A stretch of DNA of 64,000 nucleotides from Sulfurovum indicum (GCF_014931715.1 NZ_CP063164.1:372001-436000); one strand, 5' to 3'; counted from the stretch's first letter, positions 43,587 through 53,995 are shown. Numbers and translations are program-made. The notes: generated by a model not told the origin, from the sequence alone.

Positions 43587-43610
43587 AGCCAGATTCTATA
43601 AGGATATGGT

Positions 43611-44606
43611 ATGAGTATTGATTATAAAGCAGAAATAGAAAGACTCAAGAGAGAACTCGATGTTACGGTTGTCGCACACTATTATCAGCGCGACGAGGTT
43701 TTTGAGATGGCTGATATTATCGGAGACTCCCTGGAGTTGGCACGCCGTTGTAAAGCTGACAATAACCCATGGGTGGTTTTCTGTGGTGTTGGTTTTATGG
43801 GGCAGAGTGTCAAAGTGATCGCACCTGAGAAGCGTGTATTGATGCCAAAGATCGCCTGTTGTGCAATGGCGCGGATGATCGATGGAAGTTTTTTTGATGA
43901 CTCGGTAAACTATATGATCGAGCATGGGATCCCAAAAGAAGATATACTGCCTATCACCTATATTAACTCCGATGCGACGGTCAAAGCGAAAGTAGGTGAA
44001 ATGGGCGGGCTGGTCTGTACCTCTTCCAATGCGTATAAGATCATAGAAAAAGGGCTTGAAAGCGGTAAAAAAATTCTTTTTGTGCCTGACAGGTGTCTGG
44101 GACAGAACTTTGCCAACAGTATGGGGCTGAAATCATGTGTGATTGGTGTGGGGGAGTGTGATCCCAAAGAGGCGGATGTGATCTGTTTCAACGGCTTCTG
44201 TTCTGTTCATCAGCTCTTTACGGTGGATGATGTTGCGTTCTACAGAAACAAATACCCGGATATCAAGATAGCTGTGCACCCTGAATGCGATCCAAGTGTA
44301 GTACAGGCAGCAGACTTTGTCGGTTCGACGTCTCAACTGATCAAGTATGTCAATGAACTTGATCCGGAGCAGAAAGTGGCCATTGGAACAGAATACAATC
44401 TTGTCAACCGCATGAGACAGAAGAATACATATGTACTCTCTTCCACCAAACCTGAGTGCCCTACGATGAACGAGACAACACTGGAAGATCTTTACAATAC
44501 GCTTAAATCGATCGAAGAGGGCAAGCCGATGAATGAGATTCATATCGATGAGCATACAGTAAAATATGCCAACCTGGCACTGGAAAGAATGCTGGAAATT
44601 AAATAG
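43611..44606 (+). CDS. nadA: Quinolinate synthase
   Basis: NadA condenses iminoaspartate with dihydroxyacetone phosphate, using a [4Fe-4S] cluster. The 331-residue protein has the cluster cysteines expected for the family in FCGVGFMGQ, GLVCTSSNA and the C-terminal KPECPTM, plus HPECDPSV. AAGGATA precedes the ATG. nadC follows, giving the last two steps from aspartate to nicotinate mononucleotide; nadB is not in the window. Confidence 0.95.
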   Translation: MSIDYKAEIERLKRELDVTVVAHYYQRDEVFEMADIIGDSLELARRCKADNNPWVVFCGVGFMGQSVKVIAPEKRVLMPKIACCAMARMIDGSFFDDSVNYMIEHGIPKEDILPITYINSDATVKAKVGEMGGLVCTSSNAYKIIEKGLESGKKILFVPDRCLGQNFANSMGLKSCVIGVGECDPKEADVICFNGFCSVHQLFTVDDVAFYRNKYPDIKIAVHPECDPSVVQAADFVGSTSQLIKYVNELDPEQKVAIGTEYNLVNRMRQKNTYVLSSTKPECPTMNETTLEDLYNTLKSIEEGKPMNEIHIDEHTVKYANLALERMLEIK

Positions 44607-44680
44607 TGTGATATATGCTGCGTGCTGCGAAAACATTGGAGCAATTGGTAAAGCGTAACACGCCATTCAAGGAATTAAGT

Positions 44681-45499
44681 ATGTTAAAAGAAGAATTTGT
44701 TAAAGCAGTGGTAGCTGAAGATGTGGGTCGGGGAGATCTTTTTACCCGTATCAGCAAAAGCAGGGAAGTCCGTGCGTATGTTGTTGCCAAAAGTGACGGG
44801 GTATTTGCCGGACGTGAGTATGTTGATGTTTTGGCCAAGATGTATGATCTTTCGTTGATCTGGGAAGTAAAAGACGGTGAATCGTTCAAGTCAGGGAAAA
44901 AACTGCTATTTATAACAGGCGACTCCAAAATACTTCTCTCTTTGGAGCGTTCCATCCTTGATATTATATTGCATGCAAGCTCTATTGCAACATTGACATT
45001 CAGATATGTCGAGGCGATTGAAGGAACAGGGGTAAAACTGCTTGATACGCGTAAAACTCGTCCTTTGCTCCGTGCTTTTGAGAAGTATGCGGTACGCTGT
45101 GGTGGCGGGATCAATCACCGTATGGGGCTGGATGACTGTCTAATGCTTAAAGATACACACCTTAAGACCATCGATGACCTGGATACGTTTATGTCAGAAG
45201 TACGTCAAAAGATCCCTTTTACTTCCAAAGTAGAGATCGAGTGCGAGACTCTGGAGATGGTCAAGCGTGCCATGAAAGCAGGTGCGGACATTGTGATGTG
45301 TGATAATATGTCCATTGAAGAGATTGCAGAGGTGGTTGAATTCAGAAATACAAACTACCCCCATATTTTGTTGGAAGCCAGCGGTAATGTGACACTTGAT
45401 ACGATCAAAGTGATAGCCCAGACCGGTGTAGACGCGATCAGCTCCGGATCGATCATTCACCAGGCGAACTGGCTCGATCTTTCCATGAAGATAGAGTAG
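44681..45499 (+). CDS. nadC: Nicotinate-nucleotide pyrophosphorylase (carboxylating)
   Basis: NadC turns quinolinate and PRPP into nicotinate mononucleotide. From the ATG at 44681, which has AAGGA seven bases upstream, the protein has 272 residues, the normal length; the frame is open back to 44615 but that extension is unlike the family. Motifs include EDVGRGDLFTR, LLDTRKTRPLLR, EKYAVRCGGGINHRMGLDD and ASGNVTLD. It lies 74 bp after nadA. Confidence 0.93.
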   Translation: MLKEEFVKAVVAEDVGRGDLFTRISKSREVRAYVVAKSDGVFAGREYVDVLAKMYDLSLIWEVKDGESFKSGKKLLFITGDSKILLSLERSILDIILHASSIATLTFRYVEAIEGTGVKLLDTRKTRPLLRAFEKYAVRCGGGINHRMGLDDCLMLKDTHLKTIDDLDTFMSEVRQKIPFTSKVEIECETLEMVKRAMKAGADIVMCDNMSIEEIAEVVEFRNTNYPHILLEASGNVTLDTIKVIAQTGVDAISSGSIIHQANWLDLSMKIE

Positions 45500-45511
45500 A
45501 AAGATAGAATA

Positions 45512-46498
45512 GTGGAAAGCAGTTTTAATATCGACCTTCCCGTTCACCAGGTTGCACAAAAGATACAAGCGGCAGGGGCCATCACCATTTTGACACATCT
45601 GAATCCTGATCCGGATACGCTTGGAACGGGACTGGGGATATTTAACCTTTTGAAACAATATACAAACAAACGCATCGAGATTGTCAATGCATCAAAGGAG
45701 ATTCCTCTTTATCTCGATTTTCTTCCCTCTTTCAATAAAATCAAGCCCAGGATGGATTTTGATGAGAGTCTGGTCATTACGTGTGATGGTGGTACTATCG
45801 ATCGTTTCGGATTTGAAATCTCAGAACGTGAGATCATAAATATCGATCATCACTTCAGTAATACATACTATGGAACGGTCAATGTAGTGATCCCGGAGTA
45901 TGCATCTGCCTCCCAGGTGGCTTATCGTCTGTTTGAAAAGATCTATACCCCAACCCCCTCAAGTGTAGTCTGCTTTTATACGGCATTGCTTTCCGATACC
46001 CGCTATTTTACTACCTCTTCGGTCAACCATGAAGTTTTCAAGGTAGCCGCAGAAATGGTTGCTCTTGGAGTAGATCCTGCTGAGGTTGCTGCCAACTTCA
46101 CACAGAGGCGTTCACTGGCTTCTTTACGTATGTTGGAGCGTGCACTGCACTCGTTAACGCTCTATTTTGAGGGGAAGATTGCAGTGCTGACGATCACACC
46201 TGAAGATATTGATGCAACGGGAGCGACAATGCCTGATATGGATGGAATTGTCGACTATGCACGCTCTCTTGCAACTGTGGAGGTAGCTGTACTGGTCATC
46301 GCTCTGGCAGATGGCAGTGTACGAATATCTTTGCGAAGTAAAGGGGCTGATGTTTCAAAAGTTGCGGCAGCATTTGGAGGCGGAGGACACAAGGTAGCAG
46401 CGGGCTTTACTCTGGTGCATATGCAAACACAAGAAATTATTGATACAATTTTAGAGAAAATTTCCATATTAGGGTTGATAGATGGCAAAGAGAAATAG
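45512..46498 (+). CDS. DHH-family phosphoesterase (NrnA-like)
   Basis: The 328-residue protein is a DHH/DHHA1 phosphoesterase like NrnA, which degrades nanoRNA and pAp. The metal motifs are HLNPDPDTLGT at about 29-39, TCDGGTID, the DHH box NIDHHFSNT, and LLSDTRYF. The C-terminal DHHA1 domain ends in FGGGGHKVAAGF. The start is GTG at 45512 with a weak ribosome-binding site. It overlaps the M23 peptidase gene by 17 bp. Substrate (short RNA, pAp or cyclic dinucleotide product) is not fixed by the sequence. Confidence 0.87.
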   Translation: MESSFNIDLPVHQVAQKIQAAGAITILTHLNPDPDTLGTGLGIFNLLKQYTNKRIEIVNASKEIPLYLDFLPSFNKIKPRMDFDESLVITCDGGTIDRFGFEISEREIINIDHHFSNTYYGTVNVVIPEYASASQVAYRLFEKIYTPTPSSVVCFYTALLSDTRYFTTSSVNHEVFKVAAEMVALGVDPAEVAANFTQRRSLASLRMLERALHSLTLYFEGKIAVLTITPEDIDATGATMPDMDGIVDYARSLATVEVAVLVIALADGSVRISLRSKGADVSKVAAAFGGGGHKVAAGFTLVHMQTQEIIDTILEKISILGLIDGKEK

Positions 46499-47897
46499 AA
46501 GCAGAGGCGGATTGATTTTTCTACTGTTGCTGATAGGAGCAGCAGTAGGTATAGGTTACATCTATACTGCACCGGAGTTTGAGAGAGAAAAACCGATGAT
46601 AGAGAGTGTTGACCAACTTTTTTGGGACAGAAAATCTCCTATTCGTATTCAGCTCAGTGACAATGTCGGTCTGGGAAGTTACAAACTTATTCTGAGTGAT
46701 GGTAAAAAAGCTGTTCTTATAGGACAGGGACAAATAGAGGGGAATCCCAAAGAGCAGACTCTTTTGGTAAAGTACCCCAAAAAGAGCAAAGTACTGGATC
46801 ACAAGTCCAAACATTTCAGTCTGAAGATAGCGGTGACAGACAACAGTATGTGGAATATGTTTGAGGGGAACAGTGCCAGTAAAACTATTGATATTAAAAT
46901 AGACACCAAACGTCCTAATGTCAATGTGATTGCCAACTCCCGTATGATCAATCAGGGGGGAAGTGCATTGGTTGTCTTTCAGGCAGAAGATGAAAATCTT
47001 GATACCTTGTATATTATGGCGAACAGACATAAGTTCAAGGCTCAGCCTTATAAAAAAGAAGGCTACTATGCAGCCTTGATCGCCTGGCCGTTTACGGATG
47101 AGGGGTTTGATGCGAAAATTGTTGCAACAGACCTGGCAGGGAACAGGCGTGAAACGCATATCCCTTTCTATCACGGGAATCCAAAATATAAAGTATCCAA
47201 AATTCATGCAACTGACAAATTCATAGAGGGGAAGATCACTGATCTGGCATCCAGTGATCCCGAATATGCAAATATTGATAACAAGCTTGAAAAACTCAAA
47301 GTAATCAATGAGACAATGCGTCTGAAAAATGAAGCGTTGATCCATAAGCTGAGTGAACATGTTTCTGACGAGTTGATCGACTCCTGGAAAATGAAGAAGT
47401 TCTATCCGCTTAAGAATGGTAAGAAAGTGGCAAGCTACGGTGACCATCGTTACTATTATTATAATGATAAGGATCATGTTGTCTCAGAATCCTACCATGT
47501 CGGATATGACCTGGCAAGTACCAAGATGGCTGATATAGTCTCTTCCAATCCGGGGAAAGTGGTCTTTGCTGATGAGAACGGGATCTATGGGAATATGCCA
47601 ATGATTGATCACGGATTGGGGCTTTTCACTCTTTATGGACACTGTTCACAGCTTTTGGTCAAAGAGGGTGACGAGGTGCAGGCGGGACAAGTTATAGCAA
47701 AGACCGGTATGACAGGACTTGCATTGGGTGACCATTTACACTTTGGTATTGTGATACAGGGAATTGAGGTACGTCCTGTTGAGTGGTTTGACCAAAAGTG
47801 GATCACGAAGTTTATTGACAATGTTTTTAAAGAAGCGGACAATATTATTTCCCCGGCAGTTACAAAGAAAACAGACAAAACCCAAAAAAACAGGTAA
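46482..47897 (+). CDS. M23 family membrane-anchored peptidoglycan peptidase
   Basis: The 471-residue protein has an N-terminal membrane anchor (LIFLLLLIGAAVGIGYIY), a beta-rich region (about 40-245), a coiled-coil-like stretch (about 265-290) and a C-terminal LytM/M23 domain. Zinc motifs are complete: H339 and D343 in HVGYD, and H418-H420 in HLHFG. It is probably a DD-endopeptidase cleaving peptide crosslinks in the periplasm; cell-shape roles are known for relatives in Helicobacter and Campylobacter. It overlaps the upstream DHH gene by 17 bp. Confidence 0.88.
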   Translation: MAKRNRSRGGLIFLLLLIGAAVGIGYIYTAPEFEREKPMIESVDQLFWDRKSPIRIQLSDNVGLGSYKLILSDGKKAVLIGQGQIEGNPKEQTLLVKYPKKSKVLDHKSKHFSLKIAVTDNSMWNMFEGNSASKTIDIKIDTKRPNVNVIANSRMINQGGSALVVFQAEDENLDTLYIMANRHKFKAQPYKKEGYYAALIAWPFTDEGFDAKIVATDLAGNRRETHIPFYHGNPKYKVSKIHATDKFIEGKITDLASSDPEYANIDNKLEKLKVINETMRLKNEALIHKLSEHVSDELIDSWKMKKFYPLKNGKKVASYGDHRYYYYNDKDHVVSESYHVGYDLASTKMADIVSSNPGKVVFADENGIYGNMPMIDHGLGLFTLYGHCSQLLVKEGDEVQAGQVIAKTGMTGLALGDHLHFGIVIQGIEVRPVEWFDQKWITKFIDNVFKEADNIISPAVTKKTDKTQKNR

Positions 47898-47933
47898 GTA
47901 CTTCACAAACAGTTCACATAAAAAGCGTATGAT

Positions 47934-47961
47934 TGTAATTAGTAATGTTTTATAGTATAAT
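47934..47961 (+). promoter_or_regulatory. lpxC promoter
   Basis: TTGTAA (47934-47939), a 16-bp spacer and TATAAT (47956-47961), 24 bp before the lpxC ATG. One of the better sigma-70-like promoters in the window. Confidence 0.6.
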
Positions 47962-47985
47962 TATGAAATTTTGAAAAGGAGAGTA

Positions 47986-48870
47986 ATGCAGCAACGAACC
48001 ATCAAAAAACCGGTTGAAGTCATCGGTATCGGTCTGCATAAAGGTGAGCCGATCAAGTTGCGCCTTGAGCCGCTCGATGTAGATGCCGGGATTGTTTTTT
48101 ATCGTGAAGATCTGGCTTTTTCCATCCCTCTCTCTCCTGCATCGGTTATCGATACCCGTATGGCAACAGTCATTGGAAGTGACAAGGGGTTTATCTCTAC
48201 GATCGAGCATTTTCTCTCCGCATTATATGCTTACGGTATTGACAATCTGCGTGTTGTTGTCAATGGCAATGAAATGCCGATCATGGATGGTTCTGCCATT
48301 TCATTCTGTCTGCTTTTGGATGAAGCAGGTATTGCCCGGCAGGAAGCACCTAAAAAGATAATACGGGTGAAACAGGTAGTTGAGGTAGAGGAGGGGGAAA
48401 AGTTTGTCCGTCTCTCACCAAGTCAGAGTGCCGGATTTGATTTTAAGATAAAGTTTGACCACCCTGTTATCGGTGAACAGGACCATACTTTTGGCTTTGG
48501 TACGCACAGCTTTATCGATGAAATCGCAAGGGCAAGAACATTTGGTTTTGCCAAAGATATTCAATATTTGCAAAGTCAGAATCTTGCACTCGGTGCCAGT
48601 TTGCAAAATGCTATCGGGCTTGATGACCACAAAGTACTTAACCCTGAAGGTCTGCGTTTTGAAAATGAATTTGCCAGACATAAGATTCTTGATGCAATGG
48701 GAGACATGATGGTTACAGGACATAATATATTGGCTCAGTATGACTCTTTTGCCGGCAGTCATGACCTGAACTACAAACTCACCTCAAAACTGCTCTCAGA
48801 CAGCAGGAACTATGAACTTGTGGCTGTGGAAGCCCTACAAAGCAGAGCCTTTGCAAAAAGCTTCGCATGA
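47986..48870 (+). CDS. lpxC: UDP-3-O-acyl-N-acetylglucosamine deacetylase
   Basis: LpxC catalyses the committed step of lipid A synthesis. From the ATG at 47986 (AAGGAGAG upstream) the protein has 294 residues. It shows the zinc motifs EHFLSALYAYGIDN, RHKILDAMGDM and GSHDLNYKL. A TTG at 47971 is in frame but overlaps the ribosome-binding site. It heads the lpxC-tsaB-thrB-ylxR-infB-rbfA-rimP cluster conserved in Campylobacterota. Confidence 0.95.
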   Translation: MQQRTIKKPVEVIGIGLHKGEPIKLRLEPLDVDAGIVFYREDLAFSIPLSPASVIDTRMATVIGSDKGFISTIEHFLSALYAYGIDNLRVVVNGNEMPIMDGSAISFCLLLDEAGIARQEAPKKIIRVKQVVEVEEGEKFVRLSPSQSAGFDFKIKFDHPVIGEQDHTFGFGTHSFIDEIARARTFGFAKDIQYLQSQNLALGASLQNAIGLDDHKVLNPEGLRFENEFARHKILDAMGDMMVTGHNILAQYDSFAGSHDLNYKLTSKLLSDSRNYELVAVEALQSRAFAKSFA

Positions 48871-49318
48871 TATCACACTGCTGATCCTTTCCGTAGCTTC
48901 ACCTCTCCAGATCGGGGTGTATGAAGAGGGGGTTCTAATAGACGAGCGGAAAAGTACGCTGAAAACATCTGAGATTCTTCTCCCTTTGATCACCGAGCTG
49001 CTTGAAACATATCATGTGAAACAGATTGTCTATACACGAGGACCGGGATCGTATATGGCAATCAAGCTGACCTACATTATGCTCAAAACAATTGAGATAG
49101 TAGAGGGTATACGTTGCCTGGGGTGCAGTGCTTTTGCTTTAAATGGGGGCCAACCTGTCAAAGCGGTCGGAAACCTCTATTTTATCAAGGAAAAAGAGAC
49201 TATAATTACAAAAAAATTTGAAGAGCCGGTCAGTACCAGTTTTATGCTGCCCCACAGTATTCATGATCTTGAAATAGATGAAGAATCAACCCCTGAGTAT
49301 ATGTTGCCGGCTGTTTAA
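48812..49318 (+). CDS. tsaB: tRNA threonylcarbamoyladenosine protein TsaB-like
   Basis: The frame encodes up to 168 residues and matches a short TsaB, the ASKHA-fold partner of TsaD in t6A37 synthesis. The recognisable core starts near ITLLILSVASPLQIGVYEEG and includes YTRGPGSYMAIKL, the family GPGSFTGLR position. The start is uncertain: the ATG at 48812 overlaps lpxC by 59 bp, and a TTG at 48851 would shorten the overlap. Position between lpxC and thrB is typical of the phylum. The C-terminal half of longer TsaB proteins is missing, as in other short epsilonproteobacterial forms. Confidence 0.72.
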   Translation: MNLWLWKPYKAEPLQKASHDITLLILSVASPLQIGVYEEGVLIDERKSTLKTSEILLPLITELLETYHVKQIVYTRGPGSYMAIKLTYIMLKTIEIVEGIRCLGCSAFALNGGQPVKAVGNLYFIKEKETIITKKFEEPVSTSFMLPHSIHDLEIDEESTPEYMLPAV

Positions 49319-49333
49319 CGGAAGAAGATATTT

Positions 49334-50215
49334 ATGTTTGTAAGCGTACCAGCCACATCGGCGAACCTTGGACCGGGTTTTGATACCCTTGGTCTTGCAG
49401 TCGATCTGAGAAACGAGATCATTATCAAACCCTCCAAATTTTTGAGCATCTCTACACATGGAGAGGGTTCAGATAATCCGAAGATCAAAAAGAATACCCT
49501 CTTTTTAAGTATTTTTAATGAAAACTATAAGCGTTTGACAGGCCGTACAGACAATTTCAGGTTTGAATTTCATAATCGCATACCGATCTCACGCGGTCTT
49601 GGAAGCTCGTCTGCAGTAATTGTCGCAGCACTAAGTGCAGCATATACAACAGCAGGTGTACGCTATAATAAACGTGAAATACTCAACCAGGCTTTGCGTT
49701 ATGAGCATCATCCGGACAATATTACTCCTGCCGTTATGGGCGGTTTCAATGTCGCATGTGTAGAAGGGGACAGAGTCTACAGTAAAAAGAGACGGCTTCC
49801 GGATTACCTCAATGCAGTAGTGGTGGTGCCAAACCGTACTATCTCTACAGCCAAGTCACGTACGGTACTTCCAAAAATGTACCGCAAGGAGGAGACTGTA
49901 TATTCTCTTTCACGGGCAGCCTATATGACAGCACTTTTTATGAGTGAATCATGGGATCTGCTCCGTATAGCATCAAAGGATAAGTTACATCAGGCGCGTC
50001 GTATGAAAATGATGCCGGAGCTTTTTGAAGTACAGAAAACAGCTCTTAAACATGGTGCAGTAATGAGCACACTTTCCGGATCGGGATCGACATTTTTTAA
50101 TCTTGTGTATGAAAAAGATGCCCAAAAGATCCATAGTGCACTGCAATCCCGTTTTCCTCAGTTCCGGGTCTTTACCCTTGCTTTGGACAACAATGGGGTA
50201 ATGGTTAAGAGCTAA
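49334..50215 (+). CDS. thrB: Homoserine kinase
   Basis: ThrB phosphorylates homoserine for threonine synthesis. The 293-residue GHMP kinase has [18 protein letters not shown] at the N-terminus, the phosphate loop [17 protein letters not shown] at about 90-106 and the C-terminal [13 protein letters not shown] motif. It follows tsaB by 15 bp. The thr operon partners are not in the window. Confidence 0.94.
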   Translation: MFVSVPATSANLGPGFDTLGLAVDLRNEIIIKPSKFLSISTHGEGSDNPKIKKNTLFLSIFNENYKRLTGRTDNFRFEFHNRIPISRGLGSSSAVIVAALSAAYTTAGVRYNKREILNQALRYEHHPDNITPAVMGGFNVACVEGDRVYSKKRRLPDYLNAVVVVPNRTISTAKSRTVLPKMYRKEETVYSLSRAAYMTALFMSESWDLLRIASKDKLHQARRMKMMPELFEVQKTALKHGAVMSTLSGSGSTFFNLVYEKDAQKIHSALQSRFPQFRVFTLALDNNGVMVKS

Positions 50216-50240
50216 GCAGAGCTCTTAATCTCTTTTTGGG

Positions 50241-50246
50241 TATAAT
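50241..50246 (+). promoter_or_regulatory. TATAAT box 4 bp before ylxR
   Basis: A perfect TATAAT ends four bases before the ylxR ATG, so a transcript from it would start at or just inside the start codon. Either the mRNA is leaderless or the box is accidental and ylxR is read from upstream. Confidence 0.35.
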
Positions 50247-50250
50247 ACGC

Positions 50251-50535
50251 ATGAAAAAATCACAGCCTATACGAATGTGCATCGCTTGCCGGAGCAGACA
50301 TCCTCAAAACATTTTGATTAGACTTAAGCAGGAAGGTAATAACATCATAGCCTATAACGGAGTAGGCAGGAGTTTTTATCTCTGTGAGATTTGCAGTCAA
50401 AATGAAAAAAAGATCAGAGGCTTGGTGAAACGTTTTAAACAGGATGAAGTACATTTTGTGAAATTGTTGAGAGAGATGACACAAACAGTCAACTCATGCG
50501 ATACGTCGCATTTAAATGAAGGAGTTAATAAATAA
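50251..50535 (+). CDS. YlxR (DUF448) RNA-binding protein
   Basis: The 94-residue protein is a YlxR/DUF448 member, a small RNA-binding protein (recently tied to RNase P in Bacillus). It has RMCIACRSRHP, the GRSFYLCEIC box, and two CxxC pairs. The ATG at 50251 is preferred over a TTG at 50236. It overlaps infB by one base (TAATG), a classic ylxR-infB pairing; nusA, often upstream, is absent here. Confidence 0.9.
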   Translation: MKKSQPIRMCIACRSRHPQNILIRLKQEGNNIIAYNGVGRSFYLCEICSQNEKKIRGLVKRFKQDEVHFVKLLREMTQTVNSCDTSHLNEGVNK

Positions 50536-53201
50536 TGGATAAAGTAAAAATCCAAGAAGTAGCAGAAGAAGCGGGGTTGTCAAATGGCGAGCTCATTGAA
50601 AAAGCAAAAGAGCTCGGCTTTGATGTCAAGGCACCAAACAGTACGATCAGTATGGAGAATGCCGGTATACTCGTAGACTATGCTATCAGCGGCAGCCTGC
50701 CAAAAGGGTTCAGGAAATCTGAAGAGAAGAAAAAAATAACTGTTGTAAAGAAAAAAGAGACAGAGAAAACGGAAGAGGAAGTTCCGAAGACAGAGAGTAT
50801 TGAAACGGTTGCCGAAGAGAGTTCTTTACAAAAAGAAGAAAAAACCGAAAGTCCTGAAGAGAGAGTAGCCGAATCTAAAGAAGAAAAAGAAGTACCTGTA
50901 GAGAAAACTGTATTAAAAGAGGTAAAGAAGCGCAAGGGGATCTCTGTGATCAGTAAAAAAACAGAACCTGAAGCAGAAACCTTAAAAGCAGAGCAAAAGG
51001 AAAGTGAACGGCCTAAACGCAAAACGCTTTCACGTTCAGGCATTAAGATCGTAAGAAAAGCGAAACCGGCACCGGTACGGGCTGCAACAAAGATATCGAT
51101 GGGAGAAGCTGCATCTGTACCTTCCAGGAAAAAGGTTAAAAAGGGACCGGCTCAGGCAAAAGAGACTGGAAAAAAGATCGATATTTTCAACCATGACAGT
51201 ATGAGTGGTGACATTGACAGCGGATTTGGTGAAGAAGAGGTTGTACTGCTTGATTTCTCTGACAAGAATATCTATGAAGAGATGATGCGACAGGAACAGA
51301 AGCGTAAAGAAGAGGCTAAAAAAAGAGAGTTGGCAGCAGGTGGTCCTGCAAAAGGCAGACAACCGTTCCGTCCTCAGCAGAAGCGATCGCTCAAACGTGG
51401 CGGAAAGCGCAAGAAATACAGTAAAGAGGAAAGTACAGATGTTATTACTTCTGTCGAAATCCCTGAGAATGTGAGGGTCTATGAGTTTGCCGAAAAGATA
51501 GGCAAGACAGCAGGTGATGTCATTAAGGTACTTTTTGCATTGGGAATGATGGTAACCAAAAACGATTTCCTCTCAAAAGATGAGATCGAGATCCTTGCTG
51601 AAGAGTTTGGGGTGGAAGTGACCACGATGAATCCGCTTGATGAACTTGATTATGTACAGGTGTATGATGCCAAACCAAATGAGAATCTTGAAGAGAGACC
51701 GCCGGTTATAACCATTATGGGACACGTTGACCATGGTAAGACTTCATTGCTTGACAGGATACGTTCTGCAAAAGTGGCAGATAAAGAGGCTGGCGGTATT
51801 ACACAGCATGTAGGAGCCTATCAGATAGAGAAAGAGGGCAAGAAGATAACTTTCGTTGACACTCCGGGGCACGAAGCCTTTACTGAGATGCGTTCGCGCG
51901 GAGCACAGGCAACTGATATTGTAATCATTGTGGTTGCAGCAGATGATGGTGTTATGCCGCAGACCAAAGAAGCGATTGCACATACCAAAGCAGCAGGTGT
52001 GCCGATGATCGTTGCGATCAACAAGATTGATAAACCAAATGCAAATCCGGACAACGTCAAGGCACAACTTGCTGAGATCGATGTAATGGCAGCAGACTGG
52101 GGTGGAGAGTATGAGTTCGTTCCTGTCTCTGCACATAGCGGTGAAGGGATCGATGAACTTCTTGAAACGATCCTTCTTCAGGCAGAAGTGATGGAACTTG
52201 AAGCTGATCCGACCAGAGAAGCTAAAGCAGTTGTGGTTGAGAGCTCATTGGAAAAAGGATTTGGCCCGGTTGCCAATGTGATTATCAAGAACGGAACGCT
52301 TCATGTAGGGGATAATGTGATTGTTGGTACGACATATGGACGTATCAGAGCAATTAAACTCGATGATGGCAGCAATGTCAAAGAGATCGGTCCAAGTACA
52401 CCGGCAGCTATTGTGGGATTGAATGAAGTGCCGGGTGCCGGTGAAACACTGGTAGTAATGGAGAATGAAAAAGAAGCACGTGAACTGGCTGAAAAACGTG
52501 CAGAGTATGAAAGAGCAAAACAGCTTTCAAAAAGTACGAAAGCATCATTGGAAGATCTGTCAGCACTTATCGCAGAAGGTCAGCTCAAGTCTCTTCCTGT
52601 TATCATCAAAGCAGATGTGCAAGGATCGCTTGAAGCGATCAAGGGTAGTTTGGAGAAGCTTAGAAATGAAGAGGTCAAGGTTAATATTATCCATGAAGGT
52701 GTAGGTGGGGTTACAGAGAGTGACGTAACGTTGGCAGATGCCAGTGAACATGCAGTCATTCTCGGTTTTAATGTCAGACCTACAGGATCAGTCAAGAAGA
52801 AAGCGAAAGAACTGGGCGTGGAGATCCGTACCTACAGTATTATTTATGATCTGCTTGATGATGTGAAGGCATTGCTTGGCGGTCTGATGAGTCCTGTGAT
52901 CAAAGAAGAGGTGACGGGTCAGGCGGAAGTACGTGAAACCTTTGTTGTGGGTAAAGTAGGAACCATTGCCGGATGTAAGGTGACTGACGGTGTGATCACA
53001 CGTAACTCCAAAGCAAGACTCATCCGTGACGGTGTTGTGGTATATGAGAGCTCTATTTCTTCCCTTAAACGCTTCAATGAAGATGCGAAAGAGGTGAAGA
53101 ATGGTTATGAGTGTGGTATTATGCTTGAGAACTTTAATGATATAAAAGAAGGTGATGTAATTGAAACCTTCAAAGATGTTGAGGAACAGGTAAAGCTGTA
53201 A
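50535..53201 (+). CDS. infB: Translation initiation factor IF-2
   Basis: IF-2 places initiator tRNA on the ribosome. The 888-residue protein has an N-terminal IF2-N helix (1 to about 50), a long Glu/Lys-rich low-complexity linker, a second IF2-N region, and the G domain with GHVDHGKT at 396-403, [12 protein letters not shown] and NKID. Domains II to IV follow with the IF-2 C-terminal fold. GGAG is upstream of the ATG. The 150- to 300-residue linker region is the variable part of the family. Confidence 0.96.
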   Translation: MDKVKIQEVAEEAGLSNGELIEKAKELGFDVKAPNSTISMENAGILVDYAISGSLPKGFRKSEEKKKITVVKKKETEKTEEEVPKTESIETVAEESSLQKEEKTESPEERVAESKEEKEVPVEKTVLKEVKKRKGISVISKKTEPEAETLKAEQKESERPKRKTLSRSGIKIVRKAKPAPVRAATKISMGEAASVPSRKKVKKGPAQAKETGKKIDIFNHDSMSGDIDSGFGEEEVVLLDFSDKNIYEEMMRQEQKRKEEAKKRELAAGGPAKGRQPFRPQQKRSLKRGGKRKKYSKEESTDVITSVEIPENVRVYEFAEKIGKTAGDVIKVLFALGMMVTKNDFLSKDEIEILAEEFGVEVTTMNPLDELDYVQVYDAKPNENLEERPPVITIMGHVDHGKTSLLDRIRSAKVADKEAGGITQHVGAYQIEKEGKKITFVDTPGHEAFTEMRSRGAQATDIVIIVVAADDGVMPQTKEAIAHTKAAGVPMIVAINKIDKPNANPDNVKAQLAEIDVMAADWGGEYEFVPVSAHSGEGIDELLETILLQAEVMELEADPTREAKAVVVESSLEKGFGPVANVIIKNGTLHVGDNVIVGTTYGRIRAIKLDDGSNVKEIGPSTPAAIVGLNEVPGAGETLVVMENEKEARELAEKRAEYERAKQLSKSTKASLEDLSALIAEGQLKSLPVIIKADVQGSLEAIKGSLEKLRNEEVKVNIIHEGVGGVTESDVTLADASEHAVILGFNVRPTGSVKKKAKELGVEIRTYSIIYDLLDDVKALLGGLMSPVIKEEVTGQAEVRETFVVGKVGTIAGCKVTDGVITRNSKARLIRDGVVVYESSISSLKRFNEDAKEVKNGYECGIMLENFNDIKEGDVIETFKDVEEQVKL

Positions 53202-53202
53202 T

Positions 53203-53577
53203 ATGACACAAGAAGAGATTAAGCGTAAGCGCACGGAATCGGTGCTTAGAGAGATCATTCCTGAAGCATTGGCAACATTGGATGACAGTCGTATCAATTC
53301 ATTGTTAGTGACCGATGTGGTCTGTTCTAAAGGAAGAAGCGATGCAAAGGTCTATCTGGACAAATCCTTTTTGACAGAGCAGGAACAGCGCGAAGCACTT
53401 AAACAGTTGCGTGCAGTAGCAGGCTACATCCAAAATCATTGTAAGCAAAGTGAAGGGTGGTTCAAGGCACCGCGTTTTACCTTTGAATTTGATGAACAGC
53501 TTGAAAAACAGAGCCGGATGGAAGAGCTTTTCAAGCAGATCGCACAACGCAAAAAGGATGAGAGTGATGAATCTTGA
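53203..53577 (+). CDS. rbfA: Ribosome-binding factor A
   Basis: RbfA helps 16S rRNA 5'-end maturation and cold adaptation. The 124-residue KH-fold protein begins MTQEEIKRKRTESVLREII and contains DVVCSKGRSDAKVYLD and the PRFTFEFDEQLEKQSRMEEL end. The ATG is one base after the infB stop, and the stop overlaps rimP by 11 bp, so the three are coupled. Confidence 0.93.
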   Translation: MTQEEIKRKRTESVLREIIPEALATLDDSRINSLLVTDVVCSKGRSDAKVYLDKSFLTEQEQREALKQLRAVAGYIQNHCKQSEGWFKAPRFTFEFDEQLEKQSRMEELFKQIAQRKKDESDES

Positions 53578-53995
53578 GGAGCAGATCGCCAAGATCGTTG
53601 AGGCAAACGGTGCATCTCTTTATGATATAGAAGTTGTTACAGAGTTTGATGAGGCAATTTATCGTGTTTATATTACTAAGACAGGTGGTGTAGAGCTTGA
53701 TCTCTGTGCAGAAATATCCAATGAACTCTCTCCATTTCTCGATGTCAATCCTCCTATGCATGGGCATTACCGCTTGGAGGTAAGCTCTCCAGGTATTGAA
53801 AGAAAGCTGATTAAACCGGTACATTTCCAAAATGCTATTGGTGAAAAAGTGAAGATCAAAATTCCCGGGAAGGAACGCCTTAAAGGGGTAATGAAGTCGG
53901 CTGATGATGAAGGTTTTACGGTTGGGACCAAAGAGGGTGATGTCACTTTAAAGTATGGTGATATAGGTACAGCAAAAACCTATTTTGAGTGGTAA
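53567..53995 (+). CDS. rimP: Ribosome maturation factor RimP
   Basis: RimP acts in 30S subunit assembly. The ATG at 53567 gives 142 residues beginning MNLEEQIAKIVEANGASLYD, with the RLEVSSPGIERKL motif near residue 70 and a C-terminal SH3-like domain (TLKYGDIGTAKTYFEW). The frame is open further upstream inside rbfA, but AAGGA lies eight bases before 53567 and the family N-terminus fits there. It closes the infB cluster. Confidence 0.93.
   Translation: MNLEEQIAKIVEANGASLYDIEVVTEFDEAIYRVYITKTGGVELDLCAEISNELSPFLDVNPPMHGHYRLEVSSPGIERKLIKPVHFQNAIGEKVKIKIPGKERLKGVMKSADDEGFTVGTKEGDVTLKYGDIGTAKTYFEW

Noticed and set aside
46521-47477. Minus-strand open frame of 318 codons
   Set aside because: It lies wholly opposite the M23 peptidase gene, which has complete zinc motifs; the antisense frame is rich in Ile, Cys and Phe and shows no recognisable motif or ribosome-binding site.
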